NCBI RefSeq assembly: GCF_963082655.1
Contig: NC_081556.1
Span: 72,649,227-72,713,226 of the forward strand
DNA: 64,000 bases
Reading direction: 5' to 3'
DNA from: Stomoxys calcitrans
Taxonomy: Eukaryota > Arthropoda > Insecta > Diptera > Muscidae
The notes below the pieces were generated by a model. That model saw only the letters and a list, made by a program, of their open reading frames with translations, did not search any database and was not told the DNA's origin. Numbering within the stretch: the stretch's first letter is position 1; each line of letters opens with the position of its first letter. The translations under genes and the position numbers were made by a program. This document shows positions 1 to 9,759 of the stretch, one piece after another.

Positions 1-693
1 TGTTGTCTTCCAATCCGTCAATTGAAGCGGGCTTGCTGTGTAGACATGAGCTTTAACATAGCCCCACAAAAATATTCTAAAGCCGTTAAATCGCACGATC
101 TAGGCGGCCAATTGACCGATCCCGAACTTGAAATAAAATGTTCACCGAACACGCCTCTCATTAACTTCATTGTTACGCATGCTGTGTGGCATGTGGCACA
201 GTCTTGTTGAAACCACATGTCATGCAAGTCAAGCTCTTGCATTTTGGGCAAAAAAAAAGTTGGGTATCTTCGCACGGTAGCGCTCACCATTCACAGTTAC
301 GTTACGAATTGCATCATCTTTGAAGAAGTAGGGTCCAATGATGTCATCAGCCCATAAATCACACCAAACTGTGACTTTTTCTGGATGCATTGTTCTTGCA
401 AGGCTTCTCTCTGATCTTCACTGCAAAATCGACAGTTGTGTTTATTTACGTACCCATTGATCCAAAAATGAGGTTCGTCAAAAAAATGGGAAAAGCGCTC
501 AATGAACTTTCTTAACAGAGCACGCATTTTGATAATAAAATTCAATAATTTGCAAACGTTGTTCGTTTGTTAGACGATTCATGGTTTGATTATAAACCAA
601 ACTGAAGATGTTTGACAGTGAAACCAAACACGAAACGCTCGAGAGCTGTTTAAACCAGTGTTGCCAAAAAGATAACTGTAAAAAATCACACTT
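1..693 (-). pseudogene. Decayed mariner transposase copy (DD41D-type), cut by the window edge
   Basis: On the minus strand an N-terminus MNRLTNEQRLQIIE begins at 582. It is followed by the block FDEPHFWINGYVNK, and then by HDMWFQQDCATCHTA with a downstream CDLTALEYF block. This is the order of the DDE domain of mariner transposases. Counting from the D of QQD to the last acidic position of the third block gives about 41 intervening residues, which suggests the DD41D (rosa-like) group. That third acid is E here (LEYF) where a related copy keeps a site near LDYF. A region between the helix-turn-helix and the first DDE block is missing and the frame is broken between 290 and 297. A degraded terminus resembling AAAGTGTGATTTTTT lies near 680-694 and marks the 5' end. 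The 3' end lies outside the window. Confidence 0.75.
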
Positions 694-831
694 TACAATA
701 CCCCAATAGTAGACATGAACAAACTTGGGGGCGTAGCATGGAAAACAATTAAGTATTCTGTAAGTAGCACGGAATTCCTTACTTAGATTTTCTTTTTCCA
801 GGCTACTTGTTTAGTATTTAGAGCGCACAAA

Positions 832-1072
832 AAAAGGCGCCAATAACTTGCCTTTTCATATCGAGCGTCGAAGGCAGTGAAACTCTCTGCCCGATACCGC
901 TGATTATCCGCGACTGCTATTGCAGCTAGCCCGTATAGAGCATTCCAATATCCGCAACCTGTGGACGTGTCCGGTAGCTCGCAGCTAAGCTTCTCATGAT
1001 AATAATGAATACCACACAGATTGGAGCTCAAAGTTCCAGCCTGTGTGTCGCTTATAGTTATCCCGTGCCAGG
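832..1072 (-). repeat. Family-A SINE-like dispersed repeat, partial
   Basis: This is the reverse complement of a family seen many times here (12500-12849, 37685-38008, 32612-32912). The diagnostic pieces are the head ACGGGATA with a nearby CACACAG, the middle AGCTACCGG and GTCCACAGGTTGCGGATA, and the TATCGGGCAGAGAGT-type segment. The (CAA)n tail is missing. No coding capacity is supported. Confidence 0.75.
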
Positions 1073-1839
1073 CCAATTAAGTAGAATTTGTCGATTTGTT
1101 GCCAACGGCAACTTTCCTATAGAAATTTCCATTTATTATTGAATTGCATATTTTTCTACACTTTACTAAGTAGTTGCATGTTCAAAACACTGATATTGAA
1201 TGAAATTGATAAAAATTTTCATGTTCTCCAGGCAACTCAACTATAGACATCTGAAGATTTGTAGAATATCCCATACTTTAATAAATCGTAGACGTTCTTT
1301 TTTTATCAAGGGCGAATGTTTGATCCTTGTGCAATAAAAAGTAACGGGAATTCTATTAAAGTAGCCTCCGGAAACTAAATACTATTATTTGCAGCAAGGA
1401 CTGGTGGACGTTATCGAAGTCGCTCAAAAATACTGTTCACTCTCCTAAAAGTAACCTTAGTTCTGAACAATTCAGATGTAATTTTGAACGTATCCTACAG
1501 ATCGACGATTACAGTCTATCTGTAAATTGGTGTCAGCCATGTGTTTGAAGGTGAACAAATCACCAGCACAAGATGACATAATTTTTTGAAGGAATTACTC
1601 TCGGTCTATGATGAAATATTTTTACAGGAACAAATTCCTGTATCGTTTACGCAGTCAATTTTTATCCCTCTGCTTAAAAGGGGGGGAACCAAATATTTCT
1701 ACAAATTTAGAGGATTGTAGCTTATGGATACTGTTGCGAAAAATTTTAACTCCATTATTTTAGGATTACATGTGGGTTGTTACGTGAACAAGTGTTGAAT
1801 GCGCCGGTTTTAGGAACCCTTCCTACTGTTTACAACGTA

Positions 1840-2077
1840 TTGAGTTGCCCAAAAAGTAATTGCGGATTTTTTAAAATAAAGTAAATGCATTTTTAATAAA
1901 ACTTAGAATGAACTTTAATCAAATATACTTTTTTTACACTTTTTTTCTAAAGCAAGCTAAAAGTAACAGCTGATAACTGACAGAAGAAAGAATGCAATTA
2001 CAGAGTCAAAAGCTGTGAAAAAAATTTGTCAACGCCGGCTATATGAAAAATCCGCAATTACTTTTTGGGCAACCCAA
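1840..2077. mobile_element. Mariner-type MITE with TA duplication (copy 1)
   Basis: The 238-bp segment has terminal inverted repeats of about 28 bp (left TTGAGTTGCCCAAAAAGTAA, right ending TTTTTGGGCAACCCAA) and is flanked by TA on both sides (1838-1839 and 2078-2079). It has no transposase. A second copy lies at 63575-63810 in opposite orientation. It was inserted into the LINE RT gene around it: the sequence before 1838 and after 2079 together read as continuous RT sequence. Its right end was later copied by the 277-bp duplication. Confidence 0.92.
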
Positions 2078-2611
2078 TATTTAATCTCGTTAATATTAAT
2101 AACAGTATACCTTAACGTTCATGTTACTTATGCCTTTTTTGTTGATTTTTCAACAGCGTTTGGTTTAATCCATAGAAATAGTCTCTTTTACAAACTGTCA
2201 TCTATAGGATAATCAATTAAAATAATAAGGATTATACAAGGTCTATATAACAACACAACGACGAAGGTGTGGGATGGTTGCAGCATTTCACAAACATTTA
2301 ATGTAAATTCTGGTATGAAACAAGGTTGTATATTTTACTTTTTGGGCAACCCAATATTTAATCTCGTTAATATTAATAACAGTATACCTTAACGTTCATG
2401 TTACTTATGCCTTTTTTGTTGATTTTTCAACAGCGTTTGGTTTAATCCATAGAAATAGTCTCTTTTACAAACTGTCATCTATAGGATAATCAATTAAAAT
2501 AATAAGGATTATACAAGGTCTATATAACAACACAACGACGAAGGTGTGGGATGGTTGCAGCATTTCACAAACATTTAATGTAAATTCTGGTATGAAACAA
2601 GGTTGTATATT
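2058..2611. repeat. 277-bp direct tandem duplication (two units, apparently identical)
   Basis: Unit 1 is 2058-2334 and unit 2 is 2335-2611. Unit 1 starts inside the right end of the MITE (TTACTTTTTGGGC) and ends in the RT block ...GTTGTATATTT. Unit 2 then restarts at the same MITE position and continues into the single-copy RT sequence (AGTCCGAC...). I found no difference between the units when reading them side by side. The event postdates the MITE insertion. Confidence 0.93.
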
Positions 2612-3592
2612 TAGTCCGACTTTATTCTCTCTATACCTCACTGATCTACCAGATGCATTAACCGGTGGGGTAAACATCGCTGGGTATAATATAAAAGTTT
2701 TACCAACTATGCCAACGATATAGTCGTTCTTTCGGACTTTCCTTGTGGTTTGCAAGGCATAATAGATGCATTAGAAGGTTACTGTAAGAAGGTCAACCTG
2801 TCAAAGTCGAAAATTCTTGTTTTTAGTAAAAGTAGTAGAATCGCATCAAACTTTAAATGGTATTATGAGAATCAGAAAATTGAAATTGTCAACAGATACC
2901 CATACCTTGTTGTCTTATTAACATATAATTTATCATTCAATGCCCATTATCTATCAATTCCACGTGGTCGAAATATTTGCTTCTCCTTAGAATATCCAAA
3001 AGTAATAAATATAAAATTTTCAGTGCGTGGGAAAGATCCATAATGTTTTATTCCGCAAATATGAATATGTAGAAATATTGGGACGTTTTTTCGTTTTAAA
3101 AATGCTTTATCTACCGAACAATACACCCAATTACATGATTCACCCAGAAACTGGCCTTTCCACTCTGCATACTTCCACTCTAAAATAACATTTTTGTTAT
3201 ATAAGCCGAGTTTTGAGTTTAAGCCCACAAATATTGCCACGCATACTTGCAGAAAAGGTTATTGAACTGAACATTTATTGAGCAAATGAATGATCGACCA
3301 TACGTGAAAAAATTCGTTACTCTCCTTCCAACAACAACATACCACTTAATATATTTTGGAAAGATATTATTGAAGCTCCTAATACACATATACGCAATGA
3401 GCTATGTAATAATGCAATGAACAGAGAACTTCATGATCTATATTTGTTTGAGTTCGCCAACTATAGCCGGATGTGATTTTCCAATCACACTTTTACACTT
3501 AAACTCTGCCACATTTAAAAAAAAAACTCAGAAGCCGACGCCTTTGATGGCTTGTAAACGGTATAATGAGCTGTCAATAAAACAAATATCAT

Positions 3593-3852
3593 GTAGCTGT
3601 CATTTCTATTTTGACAGGTATTCCATTATAAACTTGGTATCATTTACTCCTAGTATATGTCCAAAAATACTTCTTTCGTAGCTGTCATTTCTATTTTGAC
3701 AGGTATTCCATTATAAACTTGGTATCATTTACTCCTAGTATATGTCCAAAAATACTTCTTTCGTAGCTGTCATTTCTATTTTGACAGGTATTCCATTATA
3801 AACTTGGTATCATTTACTCCTAGTATATGTCCATTCAAAAATACTTCTTTCG
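3593..3852. repeat. Three-unit 85-bp minisatellite
   Basis: Units begin with GTAGCTGTCATTTCTATTTT at 3593, 3678 and 3763. The first two are 85 bp long. The third carries a 4-base insertion (CCATTCAAAAA in place of CCAAAAA). The units are otherwise nearly identical, which points to recent expansion. No gene overlaps it. Confidence 0.93.
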
Positions 3853-4044
3853 TTGCGCTGAGGCAGTTAGTGCTAATGCCCGTAACTCTAAATGGATTGT
3901 TTTTTTTTTCATAGTACTAAAGTCTTTAAAAAGTATAGCAGGGTAATGGCAAACCATTGCCCAACCAATGGAAAGAGCCGCTACGAGAAGTATCGAGAGA
4001 AAAGGAGAGGAGAAACGTCTCTTCCGCATGAAGAAGATGTGACG

Positions 4045-4270
4045 TATGAACCACAAGCTTTATGAGCTGTAATACGACGATAGCATTGTAAAACGCATCA
4101 AAATACAACGTTTACGTTGGCTTGGTCATGTTGTGGGAATGGATGAAGAAGCTGCAGCAAAGAAGTCTTTTGAAGGCAACCATAAAAGAAAACGCAAAAG
4201 GCGAAAACCAAAACTCCAATGGAGTGACCAAGTGGAGAGCGACATCTCGAAACTGTGTGTCAGAAATTGG
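4045..4270 (+). pseudogene. RTE-like LINE, 3' end of the coding region
   Basis: The plus strand encodes SIVKRIKIQRLRWLGHVVGMDEEAAAKKSFEG-type sequence, with the RIK.QRLRWLGH motif typical of the C-terminus of RTE-like LINE polyproteins. The same segment is seen on the minus strand at 26606-26956 and 54645-54842. The fragment is 5' truncated and frameshifted. Confidence 0.75.
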
Positions 4271-4439
4271 AGAAGAATTATATATATATATACAATTTTG
4301 CTATGACTGCGTGAATTTGTAACTCCAAGATGTTCAGCAAGACTGACAATCACATCAGCACGATTTAAACAATCTTGTTCCTAAGATACCCGTTCAGATT
4401 AGATTAAGTTTCTATAGCAGAAATGTGTATGACTTACTA

Positions 4440-4635
4440 TGTTAGGTTAGGTTGATATTAATACGCCCCATTCCACTTTAAGTATACACCTAAACCAGTA
4501 TTCAGATTGTTGTACGCTCTAAATACTATAAAATAACCTTGAAAAAGAAATAGATTTGAATTCCGTGCTATTTAAAAAATCCTTAATTGTTTCCATAACA
4601 CGCCCTTAAGTTGGTTTATTACTAAATTAAATTTT
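4440..4635 (-). mobile_element. 3' end of a LOA/I-type LINE with a TTAGG-like tail
   Basis: The segment closely resembles 59535-59710 (AATACGCCCCATT, GGAATTCCGTGCTA, ACGCCC-TAAGTTGGTT), which is the 3' end of a LINE read on the minus strand. At its outer end it carries GTTAGGTTAGGTTGAT, that is, a short (CCTAA)n tail in the element's own orientation. The 2A-motif LINE begins directly after it at 4636, so it was probably the insertion target. Confidence 0.6.
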
Positions 4636-7087
4636 AATCCCATGGCAGCCGGTTCTACGCACGGATTGACCCGATGGAATCTTTCATCGGCAAGGGCTGC
4701 CGCCTCAGTGTACGTGTTCGTCCTTTTTTCGTCATGGGAGATGCACATCCTGCAGTGCCTTCTCCGCACGCTTCTGGTTCGGACCTGGTTCTGTTCGGTT
4801 TGCCAGAACCGCCTCCATCATCGGTCGGTGTCGGTGAGGTGTAACCGGTGCATGGAATGGGAAAATTTCCGATCTTGCTGGCTTGCTCTGGCATTACATC
4901 ACTACGGAAGTATGTTGCAAGGTGCTGTGCGAACTTAGACAGCAGTGGGTCACAAGCGTCGTCGTCGTCGTCGCCTTCCGCGCCTTCGTCGTCGGACTAT
5001 GTGAGCACCCCGGCGGAGATGTAGCAGCTCGCCGAGGAGGTAGCAGCTCGCCAGACTCTTCCATTGCATCCCCAGAACTCCTGAGTGACGTATGCTGGCA
5101 ACCCGTCTCATCATCGACCGAACACCCGACTTCATAACGTCTGAGCGCCGGACGTTTATCAATCAGAAGAAGGCCGGTTTGGCTGGCTTCAGTGAGTACA
5201 ACAATCGCCGCTTCAGCGAACTGACGCTGCCGGATGTGCTAGTTGCCGATAGGAAATTTCGAGACATCATTAACGCAGCAGCCGCTCGCTTTATACCAGC
5301 CGGTCGAATAAACCCCAAGTGCGGCCCAATTTCAGAATCAGCGAGCTGAATCTGCAATTAAACAGGACAGTCAACGAACATAGGAGGAATTTGTGGTTGG
5401 AACACTTGGAGCAATGTTACTTAAAGCCATTCGCCGTATTCGTGGTCTCCAAGCCGATGAACAGCCATCACAATTTACCGTGGGCGAAGTGGCGCAAATC
5501 ATCCAAGGCGTTGGGCCCCGAGGGAATCTCTACACTGATGCTAACAAATCTAGATTTACCTGGAATTGAGTACCTTACTACTGTCCTCAACCTGTCTTTG
5601 AACACTCTTATAGTTCCCGACGTCTGGAAAATGGGCAGAGTGATCTCGCTACGGAAGCCTGTAAAAGATCAGACTTTGGGGCAGTCGTACAGACGGATCT
5701 ACCTTCTCTCGCCAGCAGCCAAGACGCTTGAGGCATTACTCCTCCCATTAACATGTTTTCGAACAACAACTGCTTTGCATGCCATCACCGCACATATTTG
5801 CCGTGACACTAGACCTATCGAGTGCATTCGACACGGTCAGCCATGCCAAACTTTTTGAGGACATCACCAACACATCCCTCCAGCCAGGCCTGAAACGCTG
5901 GGTCGCGAATTATCTGTGTAGTTGCCAGTCATTTGTGGAAATTAGGGATAAGAAGTCGAAGCACCGTAGAGTGAAACTTCTACCTATCCTCGATTCCACC
6001 CCCTCCAGACGGAGTAGACGGAGGCCCCCACCCTTTATTGACATCTGCGATAGGTTGAACGACTACCTCAACGAACTTGCCTCATATTTCGCTGCAAGAA
6101 ATCCGAAGATATTCCCAAATCACTACAAATACGAGTGAAGTGAATGCCGAGCTGACTGTGATGGTCGATGGAGAAATGATTCCGACCATCAAGTGTCCCA
6201 AAATACTTGGCGTCACATTTGACAGCTCTTACACATTCTCCCCACATGCCACAACAATATGCGAAAAAGTCAAAAGTAGAAACAACATCCTGAAGTCACT
6301 TGCTGGCAGTACTTGAGGTACAGACAAAGAAACCTTGTTGACCATGTACAAAGCAATTGGCCGGTCTGTGGTAAGTTATGCAGCGATAGTGTGGTCCCAT
6401 CGGCTTTGTGACACGCAGTGGAATAATATTCAGATCTGCCAGAATGCCGCCCTTCGAACTGCGACGAACTCCTCAGTTCTCATGTAGACTACCTCCATCA
6501 GGAGACAACGATCCTACCAGTGCGAAGACAAAACTACATGCTGTCTAAGCAATACCCTTTGGGCTGTTATCGCAGACACCACCCAAACGATCATCTTGTG
6601 GATAGATATCCACCGTCCAGAAGCCTTAAGGTAGATCTACATGATCCAGAGCGCGGGGTTTAGCGCTACAAGAGAGAACCTCTAGATCAAGCGGCATATG
6701 AAGCAGGTCTAGACAACATTCATGCAGACACGGTAGCAGATGCGGTAAATAGCTACCGGTTGAATGTAGTCCTTGTAGAAGGACCGCCTCCCATTGCACT
6801 TGAAGAAATTAACCTCCCCCGGCAAACCAAAGCAGTTCTGGCTTAATTAGCCGCCTCAACCCCTACAGAGCAAGGATTGGCTGACGTGCAAGATGTATGT
6901 CCCAATTGTATCCAGGGCCCACACGATACACGTCACCTGTTTAACTGCCCAGCCAGACCCACTCGACTCAGACCCAGATCTCTTTGGACGCACCCCATCT
7001 TAGTCACAGAGATCTTGGATCTTAACACTCAACAGAATCTAGCAGACTAAAGATAGAACACAACAAACTGCTACAACTACAACAACT
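4636..7087 (+). pseudogene. 2A-motif LINE, decayed copy 1 (N-terminus, finger, endonuclease trace, RT, C-terminus)
   Basis: This is the same family as 38662-41743. It starts with AATCCCATGG, and an open frame from the ATG at 4642 encodes MAAGSTHGLTRW and then a segment with FCSVC and CNRC pairs of a PHD-like finger. A short deletion has removed the NPGP motif that copy 2 retains (VRT is joined directly to WFCSVC). The endonuclease is mostly deleted. RT pieces remain: KALGPEGISTLMLTNL, LDLSSAFDTVSHAKLF and KILGVTFDSSYTFSPH. The QGGVISP and YADD blocks are missing. The tail ends CTACAACTACAACAAC at about 7087. Frames break repeatedly, so it cannot be active. A GTC microsatellite (4956-4973) lies inside. 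Confidence 0.87.
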
Positions 7088-7477
7088 AATTCTCATATTT
7101 AGTACCATCTAGTTGCTATAATTCCGTTTTGTCTAAAGCATCAATATGTACATTTCCGTACATCAAATTAGTAAAAAAAAAAAGTACAATTGAAGTTGCA
7201 GTACTGGACTGAAAGACGTTATCGAGGTTTCGCCAAAATACCGATTGTAAAATAGTTTAATTTCTATTATCATTAGACTACAGAAAAGCTTTTGACTTTA
7301 GAAAAGTTACTTTCAAATGTCTGCAAACAACAACCAAATAGAAGAATCAAATTTACAGCAAAAAATAGTAATATTACTATTGTCTAGAAAATTATAATAT
7401 TTTTATTTTTGGGTTTTAACTTTTAACCAAATTAATAAATGCAACTAAATATTGACGAATATGAAAGTGTAACTTAC
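7088..7477. other. No gene seen; AT-rich sequence next to the vimar exon
   Basis: The stretch is AT-rich with one poly-A run. Part (7203-7245) resembles the LINE head at 1397-1430. On the minus strand the bases just after 7478 form the start of an intron of the vimar-like gene. I find no exon here that continues that gene. Confidence 0.5.
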
Positions 7478-8398
7478 CTCCGGTTAAAACTAGAACGATT
7501 AGTTCACAAGCCAATTTCATGAGAGCTCGAGCTTCACTTGTTCGTGCGAGTGTTTTGTATTTTTCCAATAACTGATAGATTGTTTCGCAGAGCCCATCTT
7601 TTGCAAGCAATACTTTTACATCGTCATTTTCGGCTTGATAATGTAAAAGTTCAAGGCACATTTCCGCTAAATCGGGATTTGTTGATGCGGCCAAGACACG
7701 GGCAAGCTGCAAGTTCAGATTGGCTTCAAAATTTAGGTCCGCAACATTCTCCGTCAGAATACTCATGATTGGCAGGGTATTAAGCAACAAATCTTCATTC
7801 TCTTCGACATTCTCAACGCCAATAGTAATGATATTTGAGATTTTTGCCATTATGTTAAGATCCATTGCCCGTTTCGCTAGTGTCTCGCCACCAAGTAAAT
7901 AATTGGACAGCAGGCCGCCACGCACCTTTACAAATTGCAGGGCATTTGTTTTATCCTTTAGATCTGTTATGTCGAGCAATCTTATTAATACCATATCTCC
8001 CTTTAGATCGAGTATAATTTCGCGGGCATCGTCGTTAAGGTAGCAAATGTTACCCAGAGCTCTGCAATTTTGTATTGTTAGCTCCATATCGTCCGAGTCA
8101 TTTTCAACCATAACACGCAGATAGTCAATGAAGGCTTTAATGATTTCTGGTTTTGTGAACTTTTTACGTTGTTCCTCTGACTTTGTCAACTCTGCTATGC
8201 ATTTGGAAGCCTCTTTACGCACATTTATGTCATCACATTGGATTAATATTAGAAAATTGTCTGCTATCTCATATTTATCGTAAAGTTTTGGGTCTTTTGT
8301 AGCAGCCAACTCACTCAACACTTCGATGGTATTCTCTGTATTATCGGTGGGACTTACGGTGGCTGCTTTTAGCTTTTCAATGAGCTCGTCAATTTCAC
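7478..8398 (-). CDS. vimar: vimar / Rap1 GTPase-GDP dissociation stimulator 1 (SmgGDS) homologue, one internal exon
   Basis: A 921-bp exon on the minus strand, read as one 306-codon frame. It is bounded by an acceptor (CTGTTATAG before 8398) and a donor (GGTAAGTT at 7477-7470). It starts EIDELIEKLKAAT and ends VLVLTGG. Armadillo-type helices dominate, and the RALGNICY signature of SmgGDS proteins is present, as are AEMCLELLHYQAENDDVKVLL and LACELIVLVLTG near the end. SmgGDS family proteins bind prenylated small GTPases (Rap1, Rho) in the cytosol. The Drosophila homologue vimar acts in mesoderm and mitochondrial dynamics. By comparison with family length (about 600 residues) this exon covers roughly the N-terminal half. 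The first coding exon and the C-terminal exons were not found and may lie outside the window or in unread introns. No stop codon or frameshift interrupts the exon. Confidence 0.87.
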
Positions 8399-9290
8399 CT
8401 ATAACAGAAGAAAAAAAATTAAATTAATTCCCCTCATTTGCAGAAGTAGTGATTCATTTTGCATTCACCCATTGTCCTATTCTGAATAACAATTCCCAGT
8501 GAGTTTTTTTCCCCACTCCCTTTTCTCTTACTCTACATAAACTTCGAAAGAGAGAAATATTTCCCAGAGAAAAAACTAGGAATTCTGAATCGAAATAAAA
8601 GGGAAAATTATGTACCCGCTATAGACCGGTTTCATACGTTTTCCAGTATAATTGGCAATAAAATAGGAGAATTATGAACACCACACAGGCAGGAATTTTG
8701 GGCTTCGATCTGTGTGGTTGTTGTTGTAGCCACATTTTCATGTGGAGGTGATTGCCACCTCGTCACGTTTTTTTACAACAAGAATTGCATGGTATCGCAT
8801 TCGGCAATTTATTTCTTATAAGAACACTTTTAATGATACATAAGTTAGTGTGCAACAGAACAGAATTGGTAGATCTAGCAGGAGAATGGAATAGTAACCA
8901 TTCGCTATCGTCTCCTGATATCTAAAAGCCAATTTTTCTACAATTTTATTTGTCTTTGGAACTCTCTGCCTCCTCATATTCAATTTGTTGGCTAGGCAAT
9001 GAATATTTCTATTAATTTTATTACCTTGTATTTATGTTAAAAATTGTATACTTATGACAGAAAACTTATTTATTAATTTGGTTACTTGTTTTATTTACTT
9101 ATCTATTTTTTTTTTTGTTAAATGCGATTTTTATCATTACAAATTTTATTAATTAATCAACAATTGTAACAATCTTTTTATTACATTAAAAGTCACATAC
9201 TATAATTATAAGATTTAAAAGATATGATTTTCAAATGGTTAATAAAGCATTCCATACCGAATTTCATGTAATCTAAAAAAATCAATATGT
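8399..9290. other. Intron/intergenic DNA with small repeat pieces
   Basis: 8471-8585 carries CCTATTCTGAATAACAATTCCC, the reverse complement of a repeat unit also found at 11570-11697. 8675-8760 holds family-A pieces in two orientations (ACACCACACAGGC, then the reversed tail GTTGTTGTAGCCACATTTTC). 8900-9070 resembles a LINE 3' end (GGAACTCTCTGCC). The rest is AT-rich with nothing recognised. Confidence 0.5.
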
Positions 9291-9299
9291 CAAAGCTGT

Positions 9300-9610
9300 A
9301 ATTTCAATTTACGGCGTTTGCCACTCAAGATAGTTTCGTTGGAGATAGATTTGTGTTGTTGTGCTAATGACGTTACCTCTTAATTGTACCATAGAATAGA
9401 GTGACGAAAGAAACAATTTAGTAATCTAGTAATCTAGAAACAATTTAGTAATCTAGTAATCTAATCCGATTCAAACATTTTTTGATTGAATCGGAAATTT
9501 TTTAGGCCCAATCGCACTATTACGTCTGACCGTTTTTGAAAAAGTCCAGCCGCTCAAAATTTTGATAAAAACTATAGAAATTAAAACTCCCCTAAAAACA
9601 GTCTTCCAAC
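9300..9610. repeat. Two dispersed repeat segments
   Basis: 9300-9395 (GGCGTTTGCCACTCAAG...GTGCTAATGACGTTACC) is the reverse complement of 54282-54385. 9478-9590 (AAAAAGTCCAGCCGCTCAAAATTTTGATAAA) is the reverse complement of 59395-59500. Between them is a short direct repeat of TTTAGTAATCTAGTAATCTA. None of it codes for protein. Confidence 0.6.
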
Positions 9611-9759
9611 TACCTTTTTAAATTACAAGACGCAATTATGTGATAGATATTATCATTGTCGTGATTGAGGCAGTTTAAATTAAAAAAATTATTGTAGCAA
9701 TTAATTTCGTGATTGAAACCGATTTTTATTTTTCTGTATAAAGATGTGGAACATTTTTT

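Larger units (their letters stand above)
1394..3463 (+). pseudogene. Non-LTR retrotransposon (LINE) reverse transcriptase remnant, split by a MITE and partly duplicated
   Basis: Translated pieces on the plus strand give the RT core in order. They are NKSPAQDDI (1550 area), a palm block FVDFSTAFGLIHRNSLFYKL (about 2134-2200), MKQGCIFSPTLFSLYLTDLP (about 2590-2650), and YANDIVVLSDFP (about 2710-2745) in place of the usual YADD. A connection region, LSKSKILVFSKSS, follows. The frame breaks many times, so it is a pseudogene. A 238-bp MITE sits inside the fingers region and a 277-bp stretch is tandemly repeated. A short head matching 1397-1430 also occurs near 7203-7245. The clade is uncertain (CR1/Jockey-like); 'LINE RT' is secure. 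Confidence 0.8.
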
